From positions 434,001 through 498,000 of the forward strand of contig NZ_JAIWNC010000001.1 of assembly GCF_020216025.1 (NCBI RefSeq): a stretch of DNA of 64,000 nt, in the 5' to 3' direction. Positions 25,909 to 35,940 of this stretch are shown in pieces (the first letter of the stretch is position 1; each line of letters begins with the position of its first letter). The position numbers and the translations under genes were made by a program. Origin of the DNA: Jidongwangia harbinensis. Lineage in GTDB: Bacteria > Actinomycetota > Actinomycetes > Mycobacteriales > Micromonosporaceae. Under the pieces are notes generated by a model. That model was not told where the DNA came from. It saw nothing but the letters and a program-made list of their open reading frames with translations, and ran no database searches.

Positions 25909-26249
25909 TCGTCGTCGTCCTCGGCACCGGCGGCGGAGGCGGCGGCGGACCAGGACATCCGGACGATCATGTGGCCCTCGGCGGCCGTCTTGGCGAACAC
26001 CGCCGCGCTCGCCTCCGCCTTGAACTTCACCCCGAACTCCAGCTCGACATGGTCGGGGCCCGCCGCCTCGAACGCCTCGATCGCCTTGACCGCCATGTCC
26101 CGGATGTTGGTCAGCGATTTCTCCAGGGTCTCCTGGGCCCGCAGCACATTGCCCTCGAACTTGACATCGGTGAATCCGCCCGGGGGGTCGACCTCGATCA
26201 GCACCTCGGTGCCGTCGGCCGCCTCGATCTTCATCATTTCGTTCGACAC
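25905..26249 (-). CDS. Trypsin-co-occurring domain 1 (CU044_2847-type) small protein
   Basis: A 114-residue protein, first gene of the conflict operon. GTG 26249 is preceded by GGAGG at good spacing. The sequence ([13 protein letters not shown], then a helical [29 protein letters not shown], then [14 protein letters not shown]) has the beta-helix-beta layout of the small domains always found next to trypsin-like proteases in these systems. It ends in a short acidic tail. Coupled translation with the protease (ATGA) suggests a stoichiometric inhibitor or activator. Which of these it is cannot be told from sequence. Confidence 0.78.
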   Translation of the reverse strand: MSNEMMKIEAADGTEVLIEVDPPGGFTDVKFEGNVLRAQETLEKSLTNIRDMAVKAIEAFEAAGPDHVELEFGVKFKAEASAAVFAKTAAEGHMIVRMSWSAAASAAGAEDDDE

Positions 26250-26356
26250 TGCGGTCCTCCGTCTTGCCGGTCACGGGCAACGAGCGTCGCGGATGCGGAC
26301 GACCAGTGCTGTCGGCATCCCGTCATTTGCCGCAGCCTGCGAATGCCCGGCGGCGG

Positions 26357-28936
26357 TCACTCGTAGGCGATGGCGTCCAGCACGTTGAGCCTGGCGGCCC
26401 GCCAGGCCGGCCACAGCGCGGCGGCGACCCCGGCGAGCGCCGCGAGCAGCACGAAGCCCGCGAGGCTGAGCCACGGCACGGAGATCGTGCTGAGGAAGTC
26501 GATGTCGATCAGGGCCGCCGACAGGGCGGCCCCGAGGCCGACCCCGACCGCGATCCCCAGCAGACACCCGAAGACCGCCATCACGACCGACTCCGTGCCG
26601 ACCATGCGCATGACGCCGAACCTGCTGAGCCCGACCGCTCGCAGCATGCCGAGTTCCCGGGTCCGCTCGTAGATGCTCAGCAGCAGCGTGTTCAGGATGC
26701 CCAGGAGCGCGACGAGGATCGCCAGGCCGAGCAGCACGACCACGATCGCCAGGGCGATGTCGACGAACGAGTTGAACTGCTCCACCAGGCTGGACCGGTC
26801 CCCGACGGTGACCAGCGGGAAGTCCGACATGATCTGCTCGACCCGCGCGGTGACGGCGGCCGCGTCGGCGCCCTCGGCGAGGTCCACGTACCCCTGACTG
26901 GCCAGCGGCCCGGCGAAGTTCTGCACCGCCGACGGCGGCAGGAACACCGTGCCGGTCAGGATCGGTGTGCTCTCGAACGTGCCCACCAGCCGGTACTGTC
27001 GCTCACCGCCCTTGCTGAGCGCGATCGCCACCTGGTCGCCGACCTCCCAGCCGCGCCCGTCCGCGGTGTTCTCGTCGGTCACGAACTCGCCCTCGCCGAG
27101 CGCGCTCAGGTCGCCCTCCACCGGCGTCATCCCGAACATGTCGCGCACCACCGGGAAGTCCTGGTCGAGGGCGCCGAAACCCAGCGACTGGTTGGCCCGT
27201 CCCTCGATCTCGGCGTCGACCGTGACGAACAGCGACAGCGCCCGCTCCACCCCGGAAACCTCGCGGACCTCCTGCATCGCCGCCGCGGAGAATCCGGTCT
27301 CACCGGTCGGCGCGGCCTGCGTCTGGTTGGTCTGCACGATGACGTCCGCGCCGATGGACGAGTTGACCTCCTGGTCGATCGTGGTCTTGAACGAGGCGCC
27401 GACCACGCTGGCCGCGCTGACCAGCGTGACGCCGATCATCAGCGCGGCCGCGGTCACCGCCGTGCGGCGCGGGTTACGCAGCGCGTTGCGCACGCCCAGC
27501 TTGCCGCTCGTCCCCCAGCCGACCAACCGGCCGATGAGACCGGCCAGCGGGCGGGTCAGCAGCGGCGACAACAGCGCCACCCCGAGGAAGACCATCCCGA
27601 CGCCGAGCAGCAGCGCGGGCAGCGTCAGGTCGCCGACGCCGGTCAGCCCCAGCCCGACCAGCGCGACGCCGGGCACCGCCAGCGCCGCGCCCACGATGGA
27701 CAACGTCCGCAACGGCTTGTCCGGCCGGGCCACCTCGCGCATCGCCGCCAGCGGCGGCACCGACGACGCCTTCACCGCCGGCACGAACGCGGAGAAGACC
27801 GTCACCAGGATGCCGACCGTGTACGCCAGCACCACCGGGAGCACGCCGACGGTCAGGCCCGCGCCCGGCAGATCGACGCCGAGCAGACCGGTCAGGAGCG
27901 CGCTGCCCGCGTACCCGAGCCCGATGCCGGCCAGCAGGCCGAGCGTCGCGCCCACCACCCCCACCAGCACGGCCTCCACCAGCACCGACCCCGCCACCTG
28001 CGTCCAGCTCGCGCCCATGGCGCGCATCAGCGCCAGCTCCCGCGCCCGCTGCGCGACCACGATGTTGAACGTGTTGAAGATCAGAAAGATGCCGACGAGC
28101 ACCGCGACGATCGCGAACGGACCGAAGAAGTACGTGCTGAGCTGCGACAGTCCCTCGTTGACCGCGTTCGCCTGCTCCTCATTCGCCTCCTCACCGGTCA
28201 TCGCCTCGAACTCGGCCGGCAGCAGTGGCGCCACCCGGTCGCGCAGCTGCTCGGGCGACACCCCCTCGTCGGCGGCCACGAACGCGCCGGAGTAGACCCC
28301 GGTCCGGCCGTAGAAGATCTGCTGGGCCTCCGCCTCCTGGAACAGCACGAGGGTCTCGCCGGCCAGCGAGTCCCGGTCGCCGCTGTAGGTGACCACCCCG
28401 ACCAGCGAGAACTCCCGGGCCTCGTTGACCCGGGGCAGGTAGATCTTGAGCCGGTCGCCGACCGCGGCGTGCGCCTGCTCGGCGGTGAACCGGCTGATCG
28501 CCACCTCGCCGGCCCGCGTGGGCCACCGGCCTTCGGCGACGCCGACCAGCGAGAACGGGTCGTCGCCGGTGACGCCGCCACCGATCTGCGGCGTGCCGGA
28601 CGTGGTCACCGGGTCGCCGTCGCGCATGTCGAACGGGACCACGCCCTCCGCGCTCACGTCGCCCTGCACCGCCGCGGCGCCGTCCACCCGCAGCCGTTCC
28701 ACCTGTTGCTGGGTCAGCCGCGGCGGTTCGCCGTCCTCCGTGGACTCGTCGGTCGGCGTGATCTGGACCGCGACGTTCTGGTTGATGGACTCGAACAGCT
28801 TGGAGAAGCGGGCGCCGAGCGTGTCGGTGAGCACGAACGCCCCGGACAGGAAGCCCGTGCCCAGCACGATGGCCACCACGGCCAGGGTCAGCCGCAGCTT
28901 GCGGGACAGCAGCCCGCGGAGACTGGCGCGCAGCAT
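26357..28936 (-). CDS. FtsX-type ABC transporter permease (MacB-like, two FtsX domains)
   Basis: An 859-residue permease. A first helix near the N terminus is followed by a large extracytoplasmic domain (about 45-260) and an FtsX block of three helices. The pattern repeats: helix at about 490, second external domain (520-690) and a final three-helix FtsX block with [15 protein letters not shown]. The first block carries the matching [15 protein letters not shown] coupling-helix motif. It overlaps the ATPase gene as TGATG. Such type VII-fold transporters move lipoproteins, peptides or signals by mechanotransmission rather than ordinary import. The substrate is unknown; position between two conflict systems may be chance. 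Confidence 0.92.
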   Translation of the reverse strand: MLRASLRGLLSRKLRLTLAVVAIVLGTGFLSGAFVLTDTLGARFSKLFESINQNVAVQITPTDESTEDGEPPRLTQQQVERLRVDGAAAVQGDVSAEGVVPFDMRDGDPVTTSGTPQIGGGVTGDDPFSLVGVAEGRWPTRAGEVAISRFTAEQAHAAVGDRLKIYLPRVNEAREFSLVGVVTYSGDRDSLAGETLVLFQEAEAQQIFYGRTGVYSGAFVAADEGVSPEQLRDRVAPLLPAEFEAMTGEEANEEQANAVNEGLSQLSTYFFGPFAIVAVLVGIFLIFNTFNIVVAQRARELALMRAMGASWTQVAGSVLVEAVLVGVVGATLGLLAGIGLGYAGSALLTGLLGVDLPGAGLTVGVLPVVLAYTVGILVTVFSAFVPAVKASSVPPLAAMREVARPDKPLRTLSIVGAALAVPGVALVGLGLTGVGDLTLPALLLGVGMVFLGVALLSPLLTRPLAGLIGRLVGWGTSGKLGVRNALRNPRRTAVTAAALMIGVTLVSAASVVGASFKTTIDQEVNSSIGADVIVQTNQTQAAPTGETGFSAAAMQEVREVSGVERALSLFVTVDAEIEGRANQSLGFGALDQDFPVVRDMFGMTPVEGDLSALGEGEFVTDENTADGRGWEVGDQVAIALSKGGERQYRLVGTFESTPILTGTVFLPPSAVQNFAGPLASQGYVDLAEGADAAAVTARVEQIMSDFPLVTVGDRSSLVEQFNSFVDIALAIVVVLLGLAILVALLGILNTLLLSIYERTRELGMLRAVGLSRFGVMRMVGTESVVMAVFGCLLGIAVGVGLGAALSAALIDIDFLSTISVPWLSLAGFVLLAALAGVAAALWPAWRAARLNVLDAIAYE

Positions 28937-29706
28937 CAGCGCTCGCTCCCCACCGGCGGAACCGCCGCGGCGGGAGTGTCGAGGCCCTTGAGCCGGTCGA
29001 GCACCGCCTCGGCGGTGGGGTCGCGCATCTCGTCGACGATCTGGCCGTCGGCGAGGAAGATGACCCGGTCGGCGTGGCTGGCGGCGTTCGGGTCGTGGGT
29101 CACCATGACGATCGTCTGGCCGTATTCGCGGACGGACCTGGCCAGGAACGACAGGACCTCCGCGCCGGAGCGGCTGTCGAGGTTGCCGGTGGGCTCGTCG
29201 GCGAACACGACCTCCGGCCGGGCGACCAGGGCGCGGGCGCAGGCGACGCGCTGCTGCTGTCCGCCGGAGAGCTGCGTGGGGCGATGGCCGAGGCGGTCCC
29301 GCAGGTTCACGGTGTCGATGACGGTGTCGTACCACTGCTGGTCGGGTTTGCGGCCCGCGATGGACAGCGGAAGCAGGATGTTCTCCGCGGCCGTGAGGGT
29401 CGGCAACAGGTTGAACTGCTGGAAGACGAAGCCGACCTTGTCCCGGCGCAGTTTGGTCAGGCCGCGGTCGCCGAGGCCGGTGACCTGGGTGTCGCCGATG
29501 TAGACCTGGCCGCGGGTGACCGAGTCGAGCCCGGCCAGGCAGTGCATGAGCGTGGACTTGCCGGACCCCGAGGGTCCCATGATCGCGGTGAAGTGACCGC
29601 GTTCCAGTTCGACGTTCACCCCGCGCAGCGCGACGACCTGGGCCTCGCCGCTGCCGTACACCTTCCACAGATCGGCCGCGCGAGCGGCCACCCCCGTCGC
29701 ATCCAC
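28936..29706 (-). CDS. ABC transporter ATP-binding protein (MacB/LolD type)
   Basis: A 256-residue ATPase with Walker [10 protein letters not shown], signature LSGGQQQR, Walker [13 protein letters not shown] and the switch histidine in VTHDPN. These features and the FtsX partner put it in the LolD/MacB group. I use GTG 29706 because AAGGAG lies six bases upstream; a longer reading from 29754 adds 16 residues without support. It is translated together with the permease. The C-terminal extension is short and charged. Confidence 0.94.
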   Translation of the reverse strand: MDATGVAARAADLWKVYGSGEAQVVALRGVNVELERGHFTAIMGPSGSGKSTLMHCLAGLDSVTRGQVYIGDTQVTGLGDRGLTKLRRDKVGFVFQQFNLLPTLTAAENILLPLSIAGRKPDQQWYDTVIDTVNLRDRLGHRPTQLSGGQQQRVACARALVARPEVVFADEPTGNLDSRSGAEVLSFLARSVREYGQTIVMVTHDPNAASHADRVIFLADGQIVDEMRDPTAEAVLDRLKGLDTPAAAVPPVGSER

Positions 29707-30111
29707 TCGTTGCTCCTTAGGCACGTGTTGATGGCGGCGACCGCCGCCGACCACTGCCTGCGCCCGGTCGCGAAGGTCAGCTTAGCCATCACGGGTCCGG
29801 CGTGGTGTCCCTCGGTCGCGTCGCTGACACCGGGCGTCCCGGGTTGCCGGAGCGCCTCCGCCCGAGCCGGGCACCCTCCGCAGTGGACGGCACCGGGGAA
29901 GGCAGGCGGCTGCACCGTGCCGCCGCGCGGGCGACAAACGTCGCAGCCTGTGGTGGACCGGATCGTGGGCGGGCCCGGCGGCGAGGTTCGCGACGCTCAC
30001 GGGGCTGGTCGGCACCATCACGGGGGTCTACGGGATGTTCCAGGGCTGAACGCACACCGACCGGCGAGGCCGGCGACGATCGTGGCCGCGACCACCGGCT
30101 TTCCGGTCGTT
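29707..30111. other. 405-bp intergenic region, possible gene remnant
   Basis: This gap separates the ABC ATPase start from the TPR-gene stop, both on the minus strand. It must hold the ABC operon promoter, but I cannot identify one. On the plus strand an open frame runs from 29828 to a stop at 30047-30049. It ends in a hydrophobic stretch (GPAARFATLTGLVGTITGVY followed by GMFQG) like the end of a membrane helix. No start codon lies early in that frame, so it may be the tail of a decayed gene or chance. Confidence 0.3.
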
Positions 30112-30969
30112 CTACGCCGGGTCGCGGATCGCCACGCTGCGGTCGAAGCAGGCGGCTGCCCGCGCCGAGTCCCCCACCAGTTCGTAGGCGATGCCGAGGG
30201 TGCGTAGGCAGCCGCCGTACGTCCTCGACTCCGGCGCTACGCGCTCATAGATGTCCTGGGCCTCGAAGAGGCACTGCAGCGCCTCGTCAACGCGCCCGGC
30301 GTCAAGCAGCGCGACGGCGAGGTTGGCGAGTGTGTCCGCGAGGTCCTTGGGCCACGGGCCCCGGCGGGAGATCGCGACGGCGGCCTCGTGCATCTCGACG
30401 GCCTCGTCCAGGTCACCGGTCTGGCGCGCGACCGTGCCCATCTTCCCCAGCGTGATCGCCGTGTCCCGGGACATCGGGTCGATGGCCGCCATGATGTCGA
30501 GCCCGGCCCGCAGTTGCGCCATCGCGGCGGTGGGATCGCCGTGGTCTGCGCTGATCATCGCCAGGTGGGTGAGAATCTGGCCCTCGATCAGGGAGTTGGG
30601 CCGGTGCCGCCGCACCGTGTCGAGGGCTTCGTGCAGGGCGGCGTGCGCCGCCGCGAACTGTTCGGTCCCGAGACGGCACAGGGCGAGCGAGGTGAGGGCC
30701 TCGGCGAGATGCACCGGCATGTGCAGGGCGCGGCGCAGCGCGACCGCCCGCTGCAGCGTCCGGGTAGCGTCGTCGATCCGCCCCAGACGGAACTGGGCAG
30801 CGCCGACCCGGTCGAGGCACCACGCCACTTCCACGCCGGCCGGATTCACCTTTTCGTGCAATGCGAGGGCTTGCTGGTAATGCGTCAAGGTGCCATAGAT
30901 GTCGCCGGCCCGGAAGCATGCTTCTCCGCGTTCTGCTGCCCTATCCGCCTCCACTCGGTTGCCGGTCAT
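30112..30969 (-). CDS. Tetratricopeptide-repeat protein
   Basis: A 285-residue protein made almost wholly of TPR units, with a repeat of about 40 residues (for example GEACFRAGDIYGTLTHYQQA, VGAAQFRLGRIDDATRTLQR, LAVALLDAGRVDEALQCLFE). I choose ATG 30969 because GGGAG lies at correct spacing; an in-frame ATG is six bases further upstream. No enzymatic domain is present. It is divergent from the CATRA/CHAT operon across 120 bp, and TPR proteins are recurrent in such systems, so it may be an accessory sensor. It could equally be an isolated scaffold or a remnant of a larger TPR regulator. Confidence 0.8.
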   Translation of the reverse strand: MTGNRVEADRAAERGEACFRAGDIYGTLTHYQQALALHEKVNPAGVEVAWCLDRVGAAQFRLGRIDDATRTLQRAVALRRALHMPVHLAEALTSLALCRLGTEQFAAAHAALHEALDTVRRHRPNSLIEGQILTHLAMISADHGDPTAAMAQLRAGLDIMAAIDPMSRDTAITLGKMGTVARQTGDLDEAVEMHEAAVAISRRGPWPKDLADTLANLAVALLDAGRVDEALQCLFEAQDIYERVAPESRTYGGCLRTLGIAYELVGDSARAAACFDRSVAIRDPA

Positions 30970-31089
30970 CGACATCTCCCGTCTCGGTATGCTTTCGCGT
31001 GCCGGGACGGAACGCGACCCCGACGGCACGTTATCACTTCCCCGTTATTCCCTCGCGCTGCGGTTCGTCCGACGAGAGAAAGGCTCACG

Positions 31090-31398
31090 ATGATGCGTGA
31101 AGACGGTGCCGAAGGCATATTTCCGGTCATCGAAATGATCGAGTTCTGGTCGATGCGGAAAGCGCAATGGGCCGAAGTGAAATTGCTTCTCGAGCGACTT
31201 GTCGCCGCATCCGACCGCGGTGATCCGGCCGACGTTCTGGACCTGACGATTGCCCTCGAGGAGCGGGCCCCGGCCCGCCTCGGTTCGCTCGAGACCGCCC
31301 CCGCCGACGAGCGGCCGCAGCCCCCACCGGCCGACGTTCGCCAGCTGGTGATCGATCTGCGGCGGTCGATCGGCGCCTCTACCGGTGAGACGTCGTGA
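31090..31398 (+). CDS. CATRA-associated small protein (CATASP-like)
   Basis: A 102-residue, mainly helical and acidic protein (FWSMRKAQWAEVKLLLERLV, then ALEERAPARLGSL, Pro-rich linker, VRQLVIDLRRSIG). ATG 31090 has GAAAGG upstream. Its stop overlaps the next start as GTGA, and the next two genes encode a CATRA-type protein and a TPR-CHAT protease, the set described as a CATRA conflict system. The small size, position and composition fit the small protein recurrently found in those operons. No catalytic feature is visible; a regulatory or threshold-setting role is plausible. Confidence 0.66.
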   Translation: MMREDGAEGIFPVIEMIEFWSMRKAQWAEVKLLLERLVAASDRGDPADVLDLTIALEERAPARLGSLETAPADERPQPPPADVRQLVIDLRRSIGASTGETS

Positions 31399-32870
31399 GG
31401 GTCCGGGAACCGGCGATGGTGGTCTGTGCGTTCGCCCACCGTGACTCGGCTGCGGCCGCTCACGTGCCACAGGTATGGGGTGCGCTAACCGTTGTCATGC
31501 CGGAGGAGTTGCGCACCGACGTACCGACCGGATGGTCCGCCGAATCGGCGGCACGTCCTCTTTCCGGTGCTCCGGCACGGGTTGTCGCCGCGGCCCGCGG
31601 CGGCTGCGCCGAGAACCTCGAGCAGGCGATGGGGATTCGCCATCCGGCAGGTGTCGGAATTGTAGCGGCGTTCGCCCGGAAGGGTGAACACGAGGCCGAC
31701 TCGTGGGCGGATCTTTACCGGCGGTGGCGCACGATTGCGGCGGATTCCGAACTCGACGAATCGCTGACGTTCCTGGGCGTGACCGCGGAGGGCGGCGAGG
31801 TGGGCGACGCCGGGGAGGATGCCGGCGGTCAGGTGCGCCGGGTGCTGCGCAGTATCGGGCTCGACTGCTGGCAGGGGGTCCGCGCCGCCGACGGGAAACC
31901 GTGGTTCTGGGAATGGGACAACCCGGGTGACGGCCCCCGCCTGCTGGTGGCGCTGGGCGGGCCACCCGCGATCGCCGCACTCGACGCCCCGGTCTGGGGC
32001 TTGCCGGGACAGCGAGACCTCGCCGCACCCCCGGCCGCCTACCAGTGGATCAACGAGCTGCTGATCCGCCGGCTCACCGAGACGGTGACGGCGCAGGAGG
32101 AAGGGCTGCGCCGGGCCTGCGCCCGGCTCGACGAGCAGGTGACCCGTACCGCCCAAGGGTGGCCCGTTCGACTCTGGAGCGTCGAATCGCTGGAAGCGGC
32201 GGAGGCGACGCTGGCGGAGACGACCGCGCGCGTGTCCGAGTTGACCTGCGCCGCGGCGGACCTGGAGGAGACCCACGCGGTCGCGGGTGAGCTGGGCCGC
32301 AACATGATCCGGCTGACCGGAAGCCTGGGCGCCCTCGCGGACTGCCGGTCCCCCGCCGGCGACCGTAACCGGGCCGACCTGCTCGTGGCCCAGGCGGCGC
32401 TGTCGCTGACCCGCGCCCAGGCGACGCGGCAGCGCAGCGAGACCACGCTCGGCCTGCTGCGTACCCGGCTGACGCTCGATCAGAGCATCCTCGCGGCCCG
32501 ACAGCGCCGGCACACCCTCGCCCAGACCGCCATCGTGGCCGGCCTGCTGGCCGGGCTCGGCGCGCTGAACACGTTCCGCGCCTCCCTCACCGTGCCCGGT
32601 CAGGCACGGTGGCCGTTGGCCCTTCTCCTGGCCGGCGCGCTCGTCACGGCCCCGCTCATGGTCGCGCACTGGCTGCGGGCCCGGCAACCGGTCTCGGTAC
32701 GGATCGCGCTGGCCGTCACGGCCGGTGCAGCCGCCTTCACGGTATGCCGATTGCTCGACGTGGCACCCGGCGCCTGGGTCCTGCTGCCCGCGCTCGTGCT
32801 GGCCGGCTGCGCGGCTGTCGTGCCGCTCGGTGCGCGTACCCCCACGGCGATGGCAGCCCATGGTCGATAA
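31395..32870 (+). CDS. CATRA conflict-system caspase/TPR-associated membrane protein
   Basis: A 491-residue protein. The N-terminal part (1-215) is an alpha/beta domain with several Trp-rich motifs (GKPWFWEWDNPGDG). A long helical, probably coiled-coil region (225-365, rich in Glu/Arg/Ala heptads) leads to four hydrophobic helices at the C terminus (about 375-485). This layout matches CATRA N- and C-modules, which link a CHAT protease to the membrane. GTG 31395 is coupled to the upstream gene, and its end overlaps the CHAT gene by 11 bp. A likely role is a membrane-bound receptor or pore partner of the protease; the name rests on family recall and context. Confidence 0.68.
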   Translation: MRVREPAMVVCAFAHRDSAAAAHVPQVWGALTVVMPEELRTDVPTGWSAESAARPLSGAPARVVAAARGGCAENLEQAMGIRHPAGVGIVAAFARKGEHEADSWADLYRRWRTIAADSELDESLTFLGVTAEGGEVGDAGEDAGGQVRRVLRSIGLDCWQGVRAADGKPWFWEWDNPGDGPRLLVALGGPPAIAALDAPVWGLPGQRDLAAPPAAYQWINELLIRRLTETVTAQEEGLRRACARLDEQVTRTAQGWPVRLWSVESLEAAEATLAETTARVSELTCAAADLEETHAVAGELGRNMIRLTGSLGALADCRSPAGDRNRADLLVAQAALSLTRAQATRQRSETTLGLLRTRLTLDQSILAARQRRHTLAQTAIVAGLLAGLGALNTFRASLTVPGQARWPLALLLAGALVTAPLMVAHWLRARQPVSVRIALAVTAGAAAFTVCRLLDVAPGAWVLLPALVLAGCAAVVPLGARTPTAMAAHGR

Positions 32871-35800
32871 CCGGGAGACGGTCGACGTCGAGGCCCTGAT
32901 CGGACAGGTGCAGCGGCTCGTCAACGACAGCCCGGCGGCCCCGGAGACCGCCGACGCGATGGAGCGCTGGTGTGCGCTGACGCTGGACCGGCTGCCGTCC
33001 GCCGAGGCCGAACGGTTGATCGACGGCAACCTGCGCCGGCTCGACATGCGGGCACCGCACGCGCCGGCAACGGGCATGCTGTACCTCTGGTCCGGCAACG
33101 CCCGGATGGAGCGGGACGACTTCTCGCAGGCCATCTCGCGGTTCGTCCGGGCCGGGCGGATCTTCGCCCGCTACCCGGAACAGGAGTCCCGGCGGCTGTG
33201 GGCGCTGACCAACCGCGGCAAGGCGCTCGTGCTGTGCGGCCGGTCCGCGGAAGGCGAGGCCGTTTTGGCCGAGGCCCTGGACCACTACGTACAGGGTAAG
33301 AAATGGCCCAGCGTGGTCGACCTGTCCAGCGCTCTCGGGGAGGCAGCCGAATCACGCGGGGATGTCGGTGAGGCCGATCGCCGGTTCTCGGCCGCCGCTC
33401 GGACGGCTGCCCGGCTCGGCCTCCCCACGGTGGCGCTGAGCTTCCGCGAGCACCTCCTGCGCCTACACGAGCGGTGTTCCGCAGAAGACTCCCGCGAGCT
33501 GGCCATCGCGATGGACAACGTGGCCACGACCTGCCGCGAGCTGGGTGACCTCGACCGCTCCCAGGACCTGGGTGAGCGCGCGCTGTGGATCGCCCGCGCC
33601 GCCGGCGCCGAGCTGGACGTGTCCATCTGTCTGCAGAACCTCGCCACCACCGCCTTCGAGCGTGGACAGCACGGCAGGGCCGCTCGCCTGCTCGACGACG
33701 CCATGTCGGCCATGCCCGGCGCGGAACGGCAGTCGGCGCGGATGGTGGTCTGCCTCTCCTCCCTCGGCGCGGTACGCCGGGCGCGGGGTGATGTGTGGGG
33801 GGCCTCGGTCGCCTTCGGTGACGCTGTCGCGCTCGCGGAGGAACTCGGCCTCGACGATGTGATCGCCGGCCGAGCCATCGGCAACCTGGCCAGCCTCGAC
33901 CTCGAACCGGGCGCCGACTTCACGGACGAGACCCTGCGACGCTTACGACGTGCCGGTGACCTGCTCGAGGCCGGCGACCCGGCGGAACGGCTGACCGCGC
34001 GGGCCAACCTCGCGACGGCGCTGCTGCGGCGCGATGCCGTCGACGAAGCGATCCGCCTGCTCCGGGACGGTGTGACGCTCGGACACCGGATCGCACCCGA
34101 CGCGTCGGCCACCGCGGAGCTTCGGGTCCACCTGGCCGCGACGCTGCTGGCCGACGCCGGCGCGGCGCCGGGACCAGAAGCGATGGCCCTGCTGGATCAC
34201 GCAATTGATGTGCTGACGCGCCGCGCACCAGAATCCCGTGGCCTGGCGATGGCCCTGACCGTCCGCGCCCGCGTCCATCGGCGCGCCGGGCATGTCGACG
34301 CGGCCATCGTGGACCTGCAGCGTGCCACCGAGATCGTGGAGTACGCCCGTGCCGAGGTCAGCGACAGTCTGCGCGTACGGATCTCCTCGTTCGCCGAGCG
34401 CCACGAGCCGTACCGCCTCCTGGTGGGCCTCCTGCTGGACCGGGGCGCCGACGGGGACCATGATGCGGCCCTGCACTATGCGGAGCTGTGCCGGGCTCGT
34501 GCGCTGCTCGATCAGCTCGAGACCGGCGGCAGCTGGCACGAGCTGCCCGGACCGCTCGCGGCCGACCTGCGGACGACCGAGATCCGGCTGGCGGCGGCGA
34601 AGGCCGCCCGCACGGCCCCGGTGGACCTTGTCGTGCAGGCGGCCGCGCAGGCGCACCTGACCGGTGGTCAGGAACTGGTCACCAGGCTGCTCAGCGAACA
34701 CGCGGCACTGTTGAAGGAACTGCCCAGCCTCGAGGAGCGCGCCGAGCGGCTGCGCGAGTCGGTGCGTGCCGAGCCGGCCGGGCGGCTGGTTGCCGCCGTC
34801 CCGCCGTCCCCCGCCGGGACCCGGTCCCTGATCGCCGCGACGCACGGCACCGCGCTACTGGCGTTCCTCGACGTCACCGACGGCATCGTGTTGTGGATCG
34901 TCGCGCCCGACGGAGCCGAATGTGTGATTCGCTTCGACCAGGCGGCGCGGGACCGGATCGCCGTGCTCTGCACGGACACGGTCGGGTCGCTGCACGACCC
35001 CGGCGCCGAACGCCGCTGCTCGTTCGATGCGCGGCGGGCGGCCGCTCGGCAGCTCGGGAACGAGTTGTTCGGCCGGGTGCCGCCTTCGGTGTTTGTGGCG
35101 GCCCGCCGGCTGCTCGTCATCCCGGACGGCCCGTTGCACCTCGTACCCCTGGATCTGTTGCCTTCGCCGCTGGACCCGGATGCGCTGATCGCCGATCGCT
35201 GGCCCACCACCTACGGCCCGTCGCTGGCGGTGCTGGCCAAGCTCGCGGCCCGGCCGCCCGAACCGGCGCCGGAACACGACTTCGTGGGTTTCGGCGATCC
35301 GGTGATGGTCCCGGCCGACGAGGTCCGCGAGTACACCGGCGACCTCGGCAGTTGGCTGGCCTCGGAGAGCCGCCGGCTCAGCCCGTTGCCCGGCACGGCC
35401 CGGGAGGTCGCCGAGATCGCCAAGCTCTTCCCGGGCGCCGCCGTCGTCACCGGAGCGGACTTCACCGAGGTGGCGGTGCGAGAGCTGGCGCCCAAGGCCC
35501 GGTATCTGCACTTCGCCACCCATTCCGTGATTGATCCGGTGGACTCGTTGTACTCGGGACTCGTGGTCAGTCCGCTGGCGTCGGGCACGCCGGACGACGC
35601 CTTCCTCCAGGTGTACGAGATGGCCCGATTGCGTCTGCGGGCGGAGGTGGTGGTCTGTTCCGCCTGCCAGACCGGCGTCGGCCGGTTCGAGCCGGGTGAA
35701 GGCGTCATCGGCATGACACAGGCGTTGCTCGCGGCGGGTGCGCGGTGTGTCGTGGTCAGCCTCTGGCCGGTGCCGGACTCCACGACGGTTCGCTTCATGA

Positions 35801-35940
35801 CCGCGTTCTATGCGGAACTGGCGGCGGGCCGCGCGCCGGTCGAGGCATTGGACGCCGCGCGCCGAACGCTGAGGGCCCGGCACCCCGACCCGTTCTACTG
35901 GGCCTCGTTCATCTGCGTCGGCGCCCTGCCGACCGCGTGA
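32860..35940 (+). CDS. TPR-CHAT (caspase-like) protease of a CATRA conflict system
   Basis: A 1026-residue protein. Residues about 1-560 are TPR-like helices, 560-650 a helical linker and 670-1026 a CHAT caspase-like domain. The catalytic dyad is His888 (YLHFATHS) and Cys936 (VCSACQTGVG), with the conserved VVSLWPVPD and the terminal YWASFICVGAL also present. No defect is seen, so the protease should be active. TPR-CHAT proteins sense a signal through the repeats and then cleave a target, often leading to cell death or dormancy. ATG 32860 lies inside the end of the CATRA gene. Its last 32 bp overlap the convergent NB-ARC gene. Confidence 0.9.
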   Translation: MVDNRETVDVEALIGQVQRLVNDSPAAPETADAMERWCALTLDRLPSAEAERLIDGNLRRLDMRAPHAPATGMLYLWSGNARMERDDFSQAISRFVRAGRIFARYPEQESRRLWALTNRGKALVLCGRSAEGEAVLAEALDHYVQGKKWPSVVDLSSALGEAAESRGDVGEADRRFSAAARTAARLGLPTVALSFREHLLRLHERCSAEDSRELAIAMDNVATTCRELGDLDRSQDLGERALWIARAAGAELDVSICLQNLATTAFERGQHGRAARLLDDAMSAMPGAERQSARMVVCLSSLGAVRRARGDVWGASVAFGDAVALAEELGLDDVIAGRAIGNLASLDLEPGADFTDETLRRLRRAGDLLEAGDPAERLTARANLATALLRRDAVDEAIRLLRDGVTLGHRIAPDASATAELRVHLAATLLADAGAAPGPEAMALLDHAIDVLTRRAPESRGLAMALTVRARVHRRAGHVDAAIVDLQRATEIVEYARAEVSDSLRVRISSFAERHEPYRLLVGLLLDRGADGDHDAALHYAELCRARALLDQLETGGSWHELPGPLAADLRTTEIRLAAAKAARTAPVDLVVQAAAQAHLTGGQELVTRLLSEHAALLKELPSLEERAERLRESVRAEPAGRLVAAVPPSPAGTRSLIAATHGTALLAFLDVTDGIVLWIVAPDGAECVIRFDQAARDRIAVLCTDTVGSLHDPGAERRCSFDARRAAARQLGNELFGRVPPSVFVAARRLLVIPDGPLHLVPLDLLPSPLDPDALIADRWPTTYGPSLAVLAKLAARPPEPAPEHDFVGFGDPVMVPADEVREYTGDLGSWLASESRRLSPLPGTAREVAEIAKLFPGAAVVTGADFTEVAVRELAPKARYLHFATHSVIDPVDSLYSGLVVSPLASGTPDDAFLQVYEMARLRLRAEVVVCSACQTGVGRFEPGEGVIGMTQALLAAGARCVVVSLWPVPDSTTVRFMTAFYAELAAGRAPVEALDAARRTLRARHPDPFYWASFICVGALPTA

